DNA of 64,000 nt from Schistocerca nitens (GCF_023898315.1 NC_064623.1:19915140-19979139); one strand, 5' to 3'; shown: positions 42,488 through 53,130, counted from the first letter of the stretch. Program-made: numbers and translations. The notes: a model not told the origin generated them from the sequence alone.

Positions 42488-44143
42488 TGAAAGGGTACAG
42501 TACCGCCCAACATTGAAAATAGGTACGAAATACTTCATTATTTTTGTCAGAACAACACATTTTTTTTGTAAAGTAACTCAATTTCAATTAATACAGCGAA
42601 GCCGGATACCAGTGTGGGAAAGAATTACAATTTATTTATTTAATTGATCACATGTGCACTCCCTCAAAATAAATCCCTACATCCAGTTTGGTGAGATCTG
42701 TGAAATGAATGAATGTATGGTCGTCTGCTAACCACAGATAGTGAATGGGAATATATGATCATCTTTGAGTCGATCCTTTGGTGAGACCAAAGAGATGAAA
42801 ATTTTACCAGAGCTTTGAGCGCCTGAAATGTGGCTGACCAATAAGGTAGCAAGGTGCTTCTCCCACTTCGACAGAGGTGCGAGAGAACCTGAGTACGGCC
42901 ATGTTTCAGCACTCTGCCGCTGGATCTTCTGCCGTTAAGACCTGTTTCTGTTGTGCTCCGTAATGACGAAAGAGTGGAGGCATGGTATGCATGTGGAATA
43001 TTTAAGAGTAGTTAGAATTAATAATTTCTCTATCTCAGGAACTTTTGTGGGGAGAATTAAGTGTCAGGCAGGTAATATTAAGGGGATTGTAGTAAACCAA
43101 CGGTCAAAATGAAACCACGTGTAGTTATAAGTTGAGATACTTCCGTGTGCTTAAGTTAAGCTGAATTACTAGCGTGTGTACAATAAGCTGAAATATTTAA
43201 GAAATAGCGTGTGTATCATAAGTTGAAATATTTAAGAAATATCATTCCGTGTGACGCTAGATTTAAACTCTGAGAGAGAATCAAGGTGAGTCGGCCGTCT
43301 ATCCAGCAACGCCACTTGGCTTGCATTGCACAGGAAGACGTGCGTTTATCTCCAGAGTTCACAGTAGGAAAGTAGAATTACAAAGTGGGGCAGTGTCGTG
43401 TGAAACTGGGATAAATATTGATTGAAGTGGGAAAGCGGAAAGTGATGATGTTGTAACAGTTCTTTGTGTAGTATTTCATATTGTTGTGTGGTGTATGTCA
43501 TGTAATTTGGGTATGTGCGGTTTGCATGGGGGAGTAGCAAGGTAGTTTCAAAAGATTTGTGGGTTATGCTTGTTCCTTCGGTATCGCTCGATCTGGAGGA
43601 AAGTTTCGTGAGGATGATTGTGAGAGTCGAAGCGTGAGATATAATAAAAGATCCACCATCCTATCCAGAAAGTGCACTGTTGCGGTAAATAAATTACGAG
43701 ACCATAATATAGAGATTCACTAATGTAAAGCCATGCCCACTGGGCGGAATTTCTCATGTGATATTGTTGTAGGTTGTAGAATTTGTGTGTTTAGGAATAA
43801 ATCAGATAGTGAAAAGAAAGAGATTGGTGGCCTTTTTCATTAAATTGTATGTTGTCATAATGTTCCGAATTTATATAAAAGCCGTTAAATAAAAGACAAA
43901 AAGTAAATGTGGTATTGCCAGTGCGTAGTGTACGGTCAGAGTTCTATAAATCACTGATAGTCAGATGCGTGTTTCCGTTGCGTATTATTCATACAGGAGG
44001 ATGATTGGTAACTAAATAGTAAGATACGAGAATTCATGTTACTCGATAAATTAAGGAAGAATCCACTCGCTTGGCAAACCACTCATCTTGCAGGCCTGAC
44101 TGCTTGATGCCACAGTATGAGAAAGGCATGTGGGTGCCTCTCA
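42488..44143 (+). repeat. 3' LTR of the gag-only element
   Basis: 1656 bp, about 99.4 percent identical by eye to 33971-35625. It is followed by ATGT, the second copy of the TSD. Confidence 0.93.
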
Positions 44144-44690
44144 ATGTATACCGCAGAGACAAACTGCACAGTGAAAAGGGAGGCGTGTTTATAGCGATAA
44201 AAAGTGCAATAGTATCGAAGGAAATTGATGCAGATCCGAAATGTGAAATAATTTGGGTGAAGGTCACGGTTAAAGCAGGCTCAGACATGGTAATTGGATG
44301 TCTCTATAGGCCCCCTGCCTCAGCAGCTGTTGTGGCTGAGCACCTGAAGGAAAATTTGAAAAATATTTCGAGTAGATTTCCCGACCATTTTATAATTCTG
44401 GATGGAGATTTTAATTTACCAGATATAGACTGGGAGACTCAAACGTTTATAACGGGTGGCAGGGACAAAGAATCCAGTGAAATTTTTTTAAGTGCATTAT
44501 CTGAAAACTACCTTGAGCTGTTAAACAGAGAATCGACTAGTGGTGATAACATATTAGACCTTCTGGTGACAATCAGACCCGAACTATTTGAAACAGTTAA
44601 CGCAGAACAGGGAATCAGCGAGCATAGAAGGGAGAACCGATTGAGGTACTCAAGGTACCCTCCGCCACACACCACAGACCCAAGTTGAAA
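44144..44690 (+). pseudogene. LINE endonuclease, right half, fused to the LINE 3' end
   Basis: This resumes the endonuclease frame cut at 33970. With the LTR element and one TSD copy left out, the codons run on without a shift. Blocks: GGVFIAIKS, ECEIIWVKV-like, GCLYRPPAS, ILDGDFNLPDIDW (catalytic Asp-Asn) and NILDLLVT. At about 44625 the frame jumps from the expected SDH-type box (QGISEH) straight into sequence matching the 3' end of the same LINE family (compare 31850-31880). The reverse transcriptase is therefore deleted. The EN/3'-end junction pre-dates the LTR insertion or is independent of it. Confidence 0.8.
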
Positions 44691-45713
44691 CCAGACGCCG
44701 GGAGCAGACGACATTCCGTCAGAACTGGTATGCAAGATGTATGAGACAGGCGAAACACCCACCAATTTCAAGCAAAATGTGCAGACTGACAATTGGTGGA
44801 CTATATAAAAAATGTAAAGCAGTCACAAACTACGGCGAGCACACAATTTATTCAAAGTGTAAACGTCACTACAGATATTAGAATTTAGGTTATAACGTGT
44901 TCGATATGCCTGCCATCATTGGCTATTATGTGGCGCAGACTAATAGCGAAATTCTGCATGACCTGATGAAGTGCCGGAGCATCGATGTTTTCGATGACCT
45001 CATGATTGGCTGTTTTCAGCTCAGCAGTGGTTTTGTGGTTATTTCTGTACGCTGTAATGTAACAGCCTCCCACACATAACCAGCAAATTTTCAGTCTCTT
45101 CATTAGTTTCAAAAACTTCGAGAGGCGTAAGCTATACACATCTTTTATACTTATCTTCTTCTTCTATTGTTGATGGCTGCAGTTCGTCGAGGGGTTGATA
45201 CTGGAGGCTGCAATTTTGACTTTGTGGCTACCAGTTGACACAATAATTGATTAAGTAATTTCTGTTTCTGTGACTTTTTTTTAATTTTATTCCAGTCTTG
45301 TATATCACACTGGCTTCACAATCTCCATTTTCATAAAACCAAAAATTATGTTATTACTGCCAAAATTAAAACACGTCCGTTTCCATCATAGGTATGCCGA
45401 CTACTACTGCTACACTCTGCGGTACTAGCAACATTCCAAGGAGTTTACAAACTTTCTTGACAAAAGAAGAATTCTCTACAAGTTATATCATTATTTTGTA
45501 AATGAATCCAGAAATAAATTTAATAATTAGCGTTAGATTGTGCAATTAATAATATGAAGTTTAGGTATGCGAGAGATTTCATAATTCTAAATATTTCTAA
45601 AAGAAGAATAATTCTATCTGTACAAACGGAGCTAGCAAATATCGATTATAACAAATTAATTTTTCATACATTTTTAGCCTGAGGCACAACACATCGTATA
45701 CAAATGATATAAG

Positions 45714-45908
45714 AAAAAAATGGCTCTGAGCACTATGGGACTCAACTGCTGAGGTCATTAGTCACCTAGAACTTAGAACTAGTTAAACCTAACTAACCTA
45801 AGGACATCACAAACATCCATGCCCGAGGCAGGATTCGAACCTGCGACCGTAGCGGTCTTGCGGTTCCAGACTGCAGCCCCTTTAACCGCACGGCCACTTC
45901 GGCCGGCT
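45714..45908 (-). mobile_element. tRNA-derived SINE, family A
   Basis: A minus-strand full-length copy: tail AAAAAATGGCTCTGAGC at the left, head GGCCACTTCGGCCGGC at the right. Perfect 13-bp TSD CAAATGATATAAG at 45701-45713 and 45909-45921. Confidence 0.93.
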
Positions 45909-46045
45909 CAAATGATATAAGATTATTTCAGTGAAACAGCTGAGATAATGTTCACATACACCAGATTTGAAAATATCCCTGGTATCGTCTACTTCTGTAC
46001 AGAAAGGTAATGTCAGACGAGGGTGTCCCATTACAACACATTATC

Positions 46046-46242
46046 GCATTCGGGAGGAGGATGGTTCAATCCCGCGTCCGGCCATCCTGATTTAGGTTTT
46101 CCGTGATTTCTCTAAATCGTTCCAGGCAAACGCCGGGATGGTTCCTTTGAAACGGCACGACCTACTTCCTTCCTCTTCCTTCCCTAATCTTATGAGACCG
46201 ATCACCTCGCTGTCTGGTCTCCTACCCCAAAACAACCCAACC
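46046..46242 (+). mobile_element. 5'-truncated SINE, family B
   Basis: Begins GCATTCGGGAGGAGGATGG, inside the anticodon-arm region of the family B head seen at 9364, and keeps the B box GGTTCAATCCC and body. Perfect 12-bp TSD CAACACATTATC at 46034-46045 and 46243-46254, so truncation occurred during integration. Confidence 0.9.
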
Positions 46243-46813
46243 CAACACATTATCTTTAGTATAGCCCCCCCCCCCAAAAAAAAAAAAATGGGCATGTGTT
46301 CAGATCCGGAGAATATGGCGGCCAATCGAGGCCCATGCCAGTGGCCTCTGGGTACCCCAGAGCCAGAATGCGGTCCCCAAAGTGATCCTCCAGGACATCA
46401 ATCACTCTCTTGCTTCGATGGGGTCGAGCTCCATCTTGCATGAACCACATCTAGTCGAAATCATGGTCACTTTGGATAATGGGGATAAAATCATCTTCCA
46501 AAACCTTCACTTACCTTTTGGTAGTCACTGTGGCATCAAAGGATATTACACCGATTATTTCGTGACTGGACATTGCACACCACACACTCACCCGTTGAGG
46601 GTCAAGAGACTTCTCGATCGCGACGTGTGAATTCTCAATGCCCCAAATACTCCAATTTTGCTTATTGTCGAACCCATCAAAATGAAAGTGGACTTCTTCC
46701 CTAAACCAAATCATATTCACATGCTAGTTCTCATCACGCCTTGCGGCCAACCCTTCCGTCTTAACGATCTAGGTGCAAAGCGTTCAGAAGTTATGACGAT
46801 TTTATTTCATATA

Positions 46814-48235
46814 CACTCCTGGCAATGGAAAAAAGAACACATTGACACCGGTGTGTCAGACCCACCATACTTGCTCCGGACACTGCGAGAGGGCTGTAAA
46901 AGCAATGATCACACGCACGGCACAGCGGACACACCAGGAACCGCGGTGTTGGCCGTCGAATGGCGCTAGCTGCGCAGCATTTGTGCACCGCCGCCGTCAG
47001 TGTCAGCCAGTTTGCCGTGGCATACGGAGCTCCATCGCAGTCTTTAACACTGGTAGCATGCCGCGACAGCGTGGACGTGAACCGTATGTGCAGTTGACGG
47101 ACTTTGAGCGAGGGCGTATAGTGGGCATGCGGGAGGCCGGGTGGACGTACCGCCGAATTGCTCAACACGTGGGGCGTGAGGTCTCCACAGTACATCGATG
47201 TTGTCGCCAGTGGTCGGCGGAAGGTGCACGTGCCCGTCGACCTGGGACCGGACCGCAGCGACGCACGGATGCACGCCAAGACCGTAGGATCCTACGCAGT
47301 GCCGTAGGGGACCGCACCGCCACTTCCCAGCAAATTAGGGACACTGTTGCTCCTGGGGTATCGGCGAGGACCATTCGCAACCGTCTCCATGAAGCTGGGC
47401 TACGGTCCCGCACACCGTTAGGCCGTCTTTCCCTCACGCCCCAACATCGTGCAGCCCGCCTCCAGTGGTGTCGCGACAGGCGTGAATGGAGGGACGAATG
47501 GAGACGTGTCGTCTTCAGCGATGGGAGTCGCTTCTGCCTTGGTGCCAATGATGGTCGTATGCGTGTTTGGCGCCGTGCAGGTGAGCGCCACAATCAGGAC
47601 TGCATACGACCGAGGCACACAGGGCCAACACCCGGCATCATGGTGTGGGGAGCGATCTCCTACACCGGCCGTACACCACTGGTGATCGTCGAGGGGACAC
47701 TGAATAGTGCACGGTACATCCAAACCGTCATCGAACCCATCGTTCTACCATTCCTAGACCGGCAAGGGAACTTGCTGTTCCAACAGGACAATGCACGTCC
47801 GCATGTATCCCGTGCCACCCAACGTGCTCTAGAAGGTGTAAGTCAACTACCCTGGCCAGCAAGATCTCCGGATCTGTCCCCCATTGAGCATGTTTGGGAC
47901 TGGATGAAGCGTCGTCTCACGCGGTCTGCACGTCCAGCACGAACGCTGGTCCAACTGAGGCGCCAGGTGGAAATGGCATGGCAAGCCGTTCCACAGGACT
48001 ACATCCAGCATCTCTACGATCGTCTCCATGGGAGAATAGCAGCCTGCATTGCTGCGAAAGGTGGATATACACTGTACTAGTGCCGACATTGTGCATGCTC
48101 TGTTGCCTGTGTCTATGTGCCTGTGGTTCTGTCAGTGTGATCATGTGATGTATCTGACCCCAGGAATGTGTCAATAAAGTTTCCCCTTCCTGGGACAATG
48201 AATTCACGGTGTTCTTATTTCAATTTCCAGGAGTG
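46814..48235 (+). mobile_element. Near-intact Tc1-like transposon (family TcB)
   Basis: A 1422-bp element between TA at 46812-46813 and 48236-48237. Inverted ends are CACTCCTGGCAATGGAAA at the left and TTTCAATTTCCAGGAGTG at the right, about 28 bp with several mismatches. One intact transposase frame on the plus strand. It sits inside the terminal-repeat region of the M1 copy, whose sequence joins across it. GC content of the coding part is clearly higher than its neighbours. Confidence 0.93.
47058..48080 (+). CDS. Tc1-like transposase, 340 aa, intact frame
   Basis: Cut-and-paste transposase. The start at 47058 was chosen because MPRQRGREPY begins the DNA-binding region; an upstream Met at 46842 would add unrelated residues. 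Helix-turn-helix regions: about 15-55 (LTDFERGRIVGMREAGWTYR) and about 88-125. DDE domain: Asp155 in VVFSDGSRF, Asp244 in FQQDNARPH, Glu277 in DLSPIEHVW. The Asp244-Glu277 gap is 32 residues, shorter than the 34 of canonical Tc1. The residue after Asp155 is Gly where Tc1 relatives usually have Glu (SDES). The C-terminus ends AAKGGYTLY. Full length for the family. Activity is uncertain because of the Gly156 change. Confidence 0.92.
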   Translation: MPRQRGREPYVQLTDFERGRIVGMREAGWTYRRIAQHVGREVSTVHRCCRQWSAEGARARRPGTGPQRRTDARQDRRILRSAVGDRTATSQQIRDTVAPGVSARTIRNRLHEAGLRSRTPLGRLSLTPQHRAARLQWCRDRREWRDEWRRVVFSDGSRFCLGANDGRMRVWRRAGERHNQDCIRPRHTGPTPGIMVWGAISYTGRTPLVIVEGTLNSARYIQTVIEPIVLPFLDRQGNLLFQQDNARPHVSRATQRALEGVSQLPWPARSPDLSPIEHVWDWMKRRLTRSARPARTLVQLRRQVEMAWQAVPQDYIQHLYDRLHGRIAACIAAKGGYTLY

Positions 48236-48682
48236 TAGTTCAATAATTGTCACTGTAATAATTACAATACCAAAGAAAGCAGGTACTGACAAGTGTGAAG
48301 ACTACCTAGCTATCAGGTTGGTAAGTCATGGCTGCAAGGTAATAACACGGATTCCTTACAGAGGAATGGGAAAAATATGTAGAAGCCGACAGCGGGAAAT
48401 GCGAGAACAAGCAAGGCAATACTTACCTTAGAGGGCAGGTTAAGGAAAGCAAATCCCACGTTTATAGCATTTGTAGGCTTAGCGAAAGCTTTTGAAAATG
48501 TTAACTGGAATATCCTCTTTGAAATTCTGAAGGTAACAGGGGTAAAATACAGGCAGCAAAAGTCTATTTACAACTTGTACAGCAAACGTACGGCAGTAAT
48601 GAAAGTCTTGGGACATGAAAGGGAAGCAATGGTTGAGATGCGAGTGGCATAGTGTTACAGCTTATCCCCCGATATTTTTCAA

Positions 48683-48886
48683 AAATTGTTCAAATGGCTC
48701 TGAGCTCTCTGGGAATTAACATCTGAGATCATCAGTACCCTAGAACTTAGAAATACTTAAACCTAACTAACCTAACGACATGACACACATCCATGCCCGA
48801 AGCAGGATTCGAACCTGCGACCGTAACAGCAGCGCGGTTCCAGACTGAAGCGCCTAGAACCGCTTGGCCACACCGGCCGGAAAATG
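48683..48886 (-). mobile_element. tRNA-derived SINE, family A
   Basis: Minus-strand copy in the decayed RTE: tail TTCAAATGGCTCTGAGC at left, B box complement GGATTCGAACC, head CACACCGGCCGG at right. Flanked by TTTTTCAA at 48675-48682 and 48887-48894. The variable arm region is altered compared with other copies. Confidence 0.87.
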
Positions 48887-49090
48887 TTTTTCAATCTGTA
48901 TATTGAGCAAGTAGTGAAGAATACCAGAGACAAATGTGCTCTAGGTTTTAAAGTTAAGTGAGAAGGAAGAGGAACATTGAAATTTGTTGGTGACATTGTA
49001 ATGCTGTCAGAGACAGCAAAGGACTTGGATGAGCAGTTGAATGGAACGGACAGTGTCTTGAAAGGAAGACATAAGACAGACATCGACCAA

Positions 49091-49455
49091 TTATTCCAAC
49101 AGATTTACCCATCATTTTTAAGTGACTTTAGTTCCCAATTGAAGTTTCGTTCACTATAAGAATGAACAATACTCGAGCTCATTTTTAAGCATCTTTAGTT
49201 CCCAACTGAAGTTTCGTTTTCAATAAGAATAAACAATGCTCAAGATCAGAGAGACGAGGGAAGGAAGATATGGATAGAGAGGGTGAGGAGGGATGATATA
49301 TATAAGAGAGAGAGAGAGAGAGAGAATGAATGGATAGGAGAAAATAGACATGGAGAGAGGGAAGATAAGAACATGGATAAAGAGAGAAGGGAGGTGGAGA
49401 TGGTCAGGGAGAGGGGTGAGAAGGAGATGGGATGTGTATCCAATTCCCATAGATA
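49091..49455. other. Purine-rich low-complexity stretch
   Basis: From about 49240 to 49437 the plus strand is almost all purine, including a (GA)n run near 49304-49324. A frame of charged residues is a by-product. No gene recognised. Confidence 0.6.
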
Positions 49456-50630
49456 CACTGTGTGATCAAACGTATTCGCACATCTGGCTGAAAATGACTT
49501 ACAAGCTCGTGGCGCCCTCCATCGGTAATGCTGGAATTCAATATGGTGTTGTCCCATCCTTAGCCTTGATGACAGCTTCCTCTCTCGCACGCATACGTTC
49601 AATCAGGTGCTGGAAGTTGGGGAATGGCAGCCCATTCTTCACGGAGTGCTGCACTGAGGAGATGTATCGAGTCGGTCGGTGAGGCCTGGCACGATGTCGG
49701 TGTTCCAAAACATACCAAAGGTGTTCTATATGATTCAGGACAGGACTCTGCGCAGGCCTGTCCATCACAGGGATGTTACTGACATGTAACCACTCCGCCA
49801 CAGGCCGCGCATTATGAACAGGGCTCGATCGTGTTGATTGATGCAATCGTCATTCCTGAATTGCTCTTCAACACTGGGAAGCAAGAAGGTGCTTAAAGCA
49901 TCAACGTAGGCCTGTGCTGTGATAACGCCACGCAAAACAACAAGGGAAGCAAGCCCCCTCCATGAAAAACACGACCACACCATAACACGACCGCCTCCGA
50001 ATTTTACTGTTGGCACTACACACGCTGGCAGATTTTGTTCACCAGGCATTCGCCATACCCACTCCCTGCCATCGGATCACCAAATTGTGTAACGTGATTC
50101 GTCACTCCACACAACGTTTTTCCACTGTTAAATCGTCCATTGTGTACGCTCCTTACACCAAGCGAGGTGTCGTTTGGCATTTACCGGCGTGATGTGTGGC
50201 TCGACCGTGAAATCCAAGTTTTCTCACCTCCTGCCTAACTGTCGTAGTACTTGCAGTGGATCATGATGCAGTTTGGAATTCAACTATCGGCTCTCTCTGT
50301 CAGTCAACAGACGAGCTCGGCCTGTACCCTTCTGTGCTGTACGTGTCTCTTCTCGTGTCCGCTTCACTATCGCTTCGGAAACAGTCGACCTAGGGAAGCT
50401 TAGGAGTATGGAAATCTCGCGTACAGACGTATGACAGAAGTGAAACCCAGTCACCTGACCACGTACGAAGTCCATGAGTTCCGCAGAGCGCCCCATTCTG
50501 CTCTCTCACGATGTCTAATGGCTACTGAGGTCGCTGATATGGAGTACCTGGCAGTAGGTGGCAGCACAATGCACCTAATACGAAAAACGTATGTTTTAGG
50601 TGGTGTACGGATACATTCGACCACAAGGTG
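49456..50630 (-). mobile_element. Tc1-like transposon (family TcC), degraded
   Basis: Ends: CACTGTGTGATCAAACGTATTC at left after TA (49454-49455), and GAATGTATCC-type complement ending CCACAAGGTG before TA (50631-50632). Minus-strand transposase fragments: FVRGQVTGFHFCHTSVREISILLSFPRSTVSEAI, a helix-turn-helix (about 50480-50370); GGGRVMVWSCFSWRGLA (about 49990-49930); a damaged second-Asp region HDRALFIMRG (about 49820); and a HIEHLWYVL Glu box (about 49735). Frames are broken. Element length (1175 bp) is close to autonomous relatives. Confidence 0.82.
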
Positions 50631-50632
50631 TA

Positions 50633-51185
50633 TCTAGCAGCTGTGAAGCATTCCACGTTCGCGGGTCAGTGCGCGTGACTAACTGGAAACAGGAATCAAG
50701 ATGTGAAGATAACTTGTAACACTACTTCTTTTGACTTCCCAACGTTGCAGAAACGTTTCACATAAAATTTCGTAAGGTCCATTTCATTAATTTGTAACTC
50801 CCGGAACGTATCAGGAACACGAGGAGCTACGTTGTAAAAAAGTGTGCTCATAATGGGTCCCTAAGTTCACTGTCAATGAATTGTGAGGTCCAGATTTCAG
50901 CAAACGAAAGTTCAGGCCAGGGGCCAGTCCCGGCCGTCAGAGCTCCGTCGTGCGGAATGCGTTTAAGTGGTTTGGAAAATTTTAATGTGCGCGGATGAGA
51001 ATAACAGACTTGTGAATGCAGATCTCTTTTCTCTTATCCACGCAGATGTGTGTCCTTGAGGCACAGGAAGTATTAGGGCAGTATGTTGATACGAGGGCTG
51101 AGGTCCGATCGGTCTCGAAGTGGAAACCACTGTGAAAATAAAAAAGTTTTGTTTGCAGTAGCTAGACCTTCCAGATGATTCTCCA
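50633..51185. other. No recognisable gene
   Basis: Spacer with short frames only; nothing identified. Confidence 0.35.
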
Positions 51186-51560
51186 CCTAGTCGCAGCTCC
51201 GACTTAGACATTTGTCGTAGCATTGTACCAGCTTTCCAATAACCTTGTCATACAAGGCAGCCACATGTGCTTTCTGCCAATTCTCTAAGCAGGGCTGCAG
51301 TTCGTTGTCTGTGCCGAGGGTCTTCAGAACCAGCGATTCATGTGAGCAGAGATGAACATCAGAGACAGCCAAGTCCAGGCTCTATGGTGGGCGATCAAAC
51401 ACTTGTCATCGAAAACGCTTCAGAAGCGTCCCATTGTCCCTGCAGACTGCAGTCAAGAACTCTCACGAAGAACGAAATGCATGACAGTTATGTTGTGCGG
51501 GCTGCATGAAATCAGGCGAAAGCTCTCACAGGCACTCCTTCTTGGTAGGAAACACTGTTT
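51186..51560 (-). pseudogene. mariner/IS630-like transposase remnant
   Basis: Minus-strand frame pieces such as LGTDNELQPCLENWQKAHVAA and YDKVIGKLVQCYDKCL resemble the C-terminal end of mariner-like transposases, where a final KLV-RYDKCLN segment is usual. Sequence to the right continues the likeness in broken frame. No ends were found; this is a fragment of uncertain subfamily. Confidence 0.5.
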
Positions 51561-52394
51561 TATAGGCATCTTTACGCACTCGTAGCTGAAAAGTGCGACT
51601 TAATACGGTCGATGGGCATACTACAGACACCGCCCAACACAACTATGCAAAGCTTCGTCGGACTTTCACTGTGGTTTCCATTTCACAATCGATCGGACTT
51701 TACTTTCCGAATAGCTCTCGTAAATAACTGCTCAACAACGTTACATACCAACATGTGGTGCCGTTGTTGCTCACACTTCGCAAATATTTTAAGAACAGTC
51801 TTATGTCAGAACGTGCTGCCAAAGAAACAAATCTTTGTGTGCTGCCAGATTTTTGAACATCTGATCGTAAGGTCATCTCCGCGTATCACAAAATTGTTTA
51901 ACAACAGCCTGAGTGGCGTCAAATGAAATGGAATCCATCCTGCATCACTCATTCAGTAGTGAAATGTATTACAAGAGGTTTTCCATAAAGAATGCCACAT
52001 ACGAAGTTACGGATGCAATTAAGTAATTTGCATATTATTGTAGAGTATGCTACCTGTGTCCAAGTATGAAATATGATATTACTCAAGTACCCTCCGCAAC
52101 TATGCAGGAACACTCCCGTATTTATTTTCCAAAACATTTCTCTTACTTCCATTTATAGATCTGAAATTACGAGCTGAAACTTAGCCTTGAGCTCTGGAAA
52201 TGACTGGGGTTTGATGGTGCGTACACAGTTTTTCTAACACCCCCAAAGAACGAAACCACACGGTATTAAACAACAGTATATGTGTGGCTAAGTCACTTTC
52301 GCGTGAAATAACCCTACCAGGGGAACCTCTCTCCTACCAAGTCCACTGATGCATCGGACGCGTGACAGGTTGCTCCACCTTGTTGAAACTAAAC
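51561..52394. other. No recognisable gene
   Basis: Short frames on both strands without recognised similarity; no repeat ends. Confidence 0.35.
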
Positions 52395-53050
52395 CTCTTC
52401 AGCTTCACACTATCCATTTCCGATGTAAAAGCTCTCTTAACATATTGAGTTCGCGTTCGCCGTTCACTATTACTGCGTTTCCTACGCCATCCTCGAAGAA
52501 GTACGTCCCAATTATGTCGTCAACCCAAATGACGCGTGGCCGAGCGGTTCCAGGCGCTACAGTCTGGAACCGCGCGACCGCTACGGTCGCAGGTTCGAAT
52601 CCTGCCTCGGGCATGGATGTGTGTGATGTCTTTAGGTTAGTTAGTTTTAAGTAGTTCTAGGTTCTAGGGGACTGATGACCTCAGAAGTTAAGTCCCATAG
52701 TGCTCAGAGTCGTTTCATTTGAACCATCTGAACCAAATGACGCACCACACAGGGAGTCGTTGTGGACGTAATGGCTTCTCCATAATTACTCGAAGCCTTT
52801 CCGTGACCCAAATCCTGCAGTTCTGCTTGGTCACGGAGCCATTTGACAGAAAGTGTACCTCACTAGTGAACACCATTTTCTTGATGAAATGACTTTCTGT
52901 TTTGTTCCACAAGCAGCCAACGTGCAACTACAATGTGCTTTTCGTGATCGTTTAGCGTCAGTTCTCATCCCGGCTGGGTTCTGTAGGCCCAAAGGTCCAG
53001 ATTTTCTTTCAGAATTCATTGCATGCTGGTTCTGGGAATACTCAACTGTT
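52395..53050 (-). pseudogene. M2-type mariner-like transposase relic split by a SINE
   Basis: On the minus strand, MVFTSEVHFLSNGSVTKQNCRIW (about 52875-52800) corresponds to the first-Asp block, followed by KPLRPQRLPVWCVIW. Past the SINE (52536-52732) the protein resumes with DDIIGTYFFEDGVGNAVIVNGER (about 52525-52450). This ordering matches transposases of the SPDLTPCDFFLWG group, of which the element at 29377 is a deletion copy. The ends are not identifiable. Confidence 0.65.
52536..52732 (+). mobile_element. tRNA-derived SINE, family A
   Basis: Head GTGGCCGAGCGGTTCCAGG, B box GGTTCGAATCC, body through CATAGTGCTCAGAG. Perfect 11-bp TSD CCAAATGACGC at 52525-52535 and 52733-52743, within a mariner-like relic. 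The first few head bases are missing. Confidence 0.92.
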
Positions 53051-53130
53051 GCGAACGTTGGCCAATAGATTTCACCGGACTCACAGCAGCATCGCCGCTG
53101 TCAAATTTAAAATTTTCCCGGATAATTAAA

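Larger units (their letters stand above)
33971..44143 (+). mobile_element. Large gag-only LTR retrotransposon derivative
   Basis: A 10,173-bp element on the plus strand. LTRs (TG...CA) are at 33971-35625 and 42488-44143 and differ by about nine substitutions and one 1-base gap (about 0.5 percent). The TSD is exact: ATGT at 33967-33970 and 44144-44147. The interior holds a gag frame with one in-frame stop, then the extreme C-terminal part of integrase (37985-38122), then about 4.4 kb with no coding capacity. Protease, reverse transcriptase, RNase H and the integrase core are absent. The LTRs show TATATAAAAG (35355-35364) and AATAAA (35371-35376) in the plus direction, matching gag. Confidence 0.9.
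44782..48256 (-). mobile_element. M1 mariner-like copy with three nested insertions
   Basis: The left end (about 44782) reads GCAGACTGACAATTGGTGG; the right end reads AGTTCAATAATTGTCACTG before TA at about 48257. These form terminal inverted repeats of the same kind as at 2788. On the minus strand the transposase shows MIWFREEVHFHFDGF (about 46720-46670), VWCAMSSHEIIG, MQDGARPHRSKRVIDVLEDHF (about 46440), PPYSPDLNTC, and near 45139-44885 the C-terminus (LHQVMQNFAISLRHIIANDGRHIEHV). Insertions: SINE 45714-45908, SINE fragment 46046-46242 and Tc1 46814-48235. A C/A homopolymer expansion at 46265-46288 distorts the reading. The origin of 45150-45700 is unclear. Confidence 0.75.
44694..49090 (+). 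mobile_element. Decayed RTE copy hosting nested insertions
   Basis: Pieces similar to the RTE at 5982-9274 lie at 44694-44782 (the GVDNIP and MYETGE region, with a deletion) and resume at 48257 with ITIPKKAG. They continue through AFVGLAKAFENVNW at about 48470, YIEQVVK at about 48900, and an FVGDIVMLSE block (catalytic FADD altered) to about 49085. The interruption is the M1 copy 44782-48256. A SINE at 48683-48886 is also inside. Stops and frameshifts throughout. Confidence 0.82.

Noticed and set aside
47162-47593. Minus-strand frames opposite the TcB transposase
   Set aside because: Shadows of a GC-rich coding region; the plus strand has complete DDE motifs.
49283-49465. Charged small protein in the GA-rich stretch
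   Set aside because: A direct product of purine-biased low complexity.
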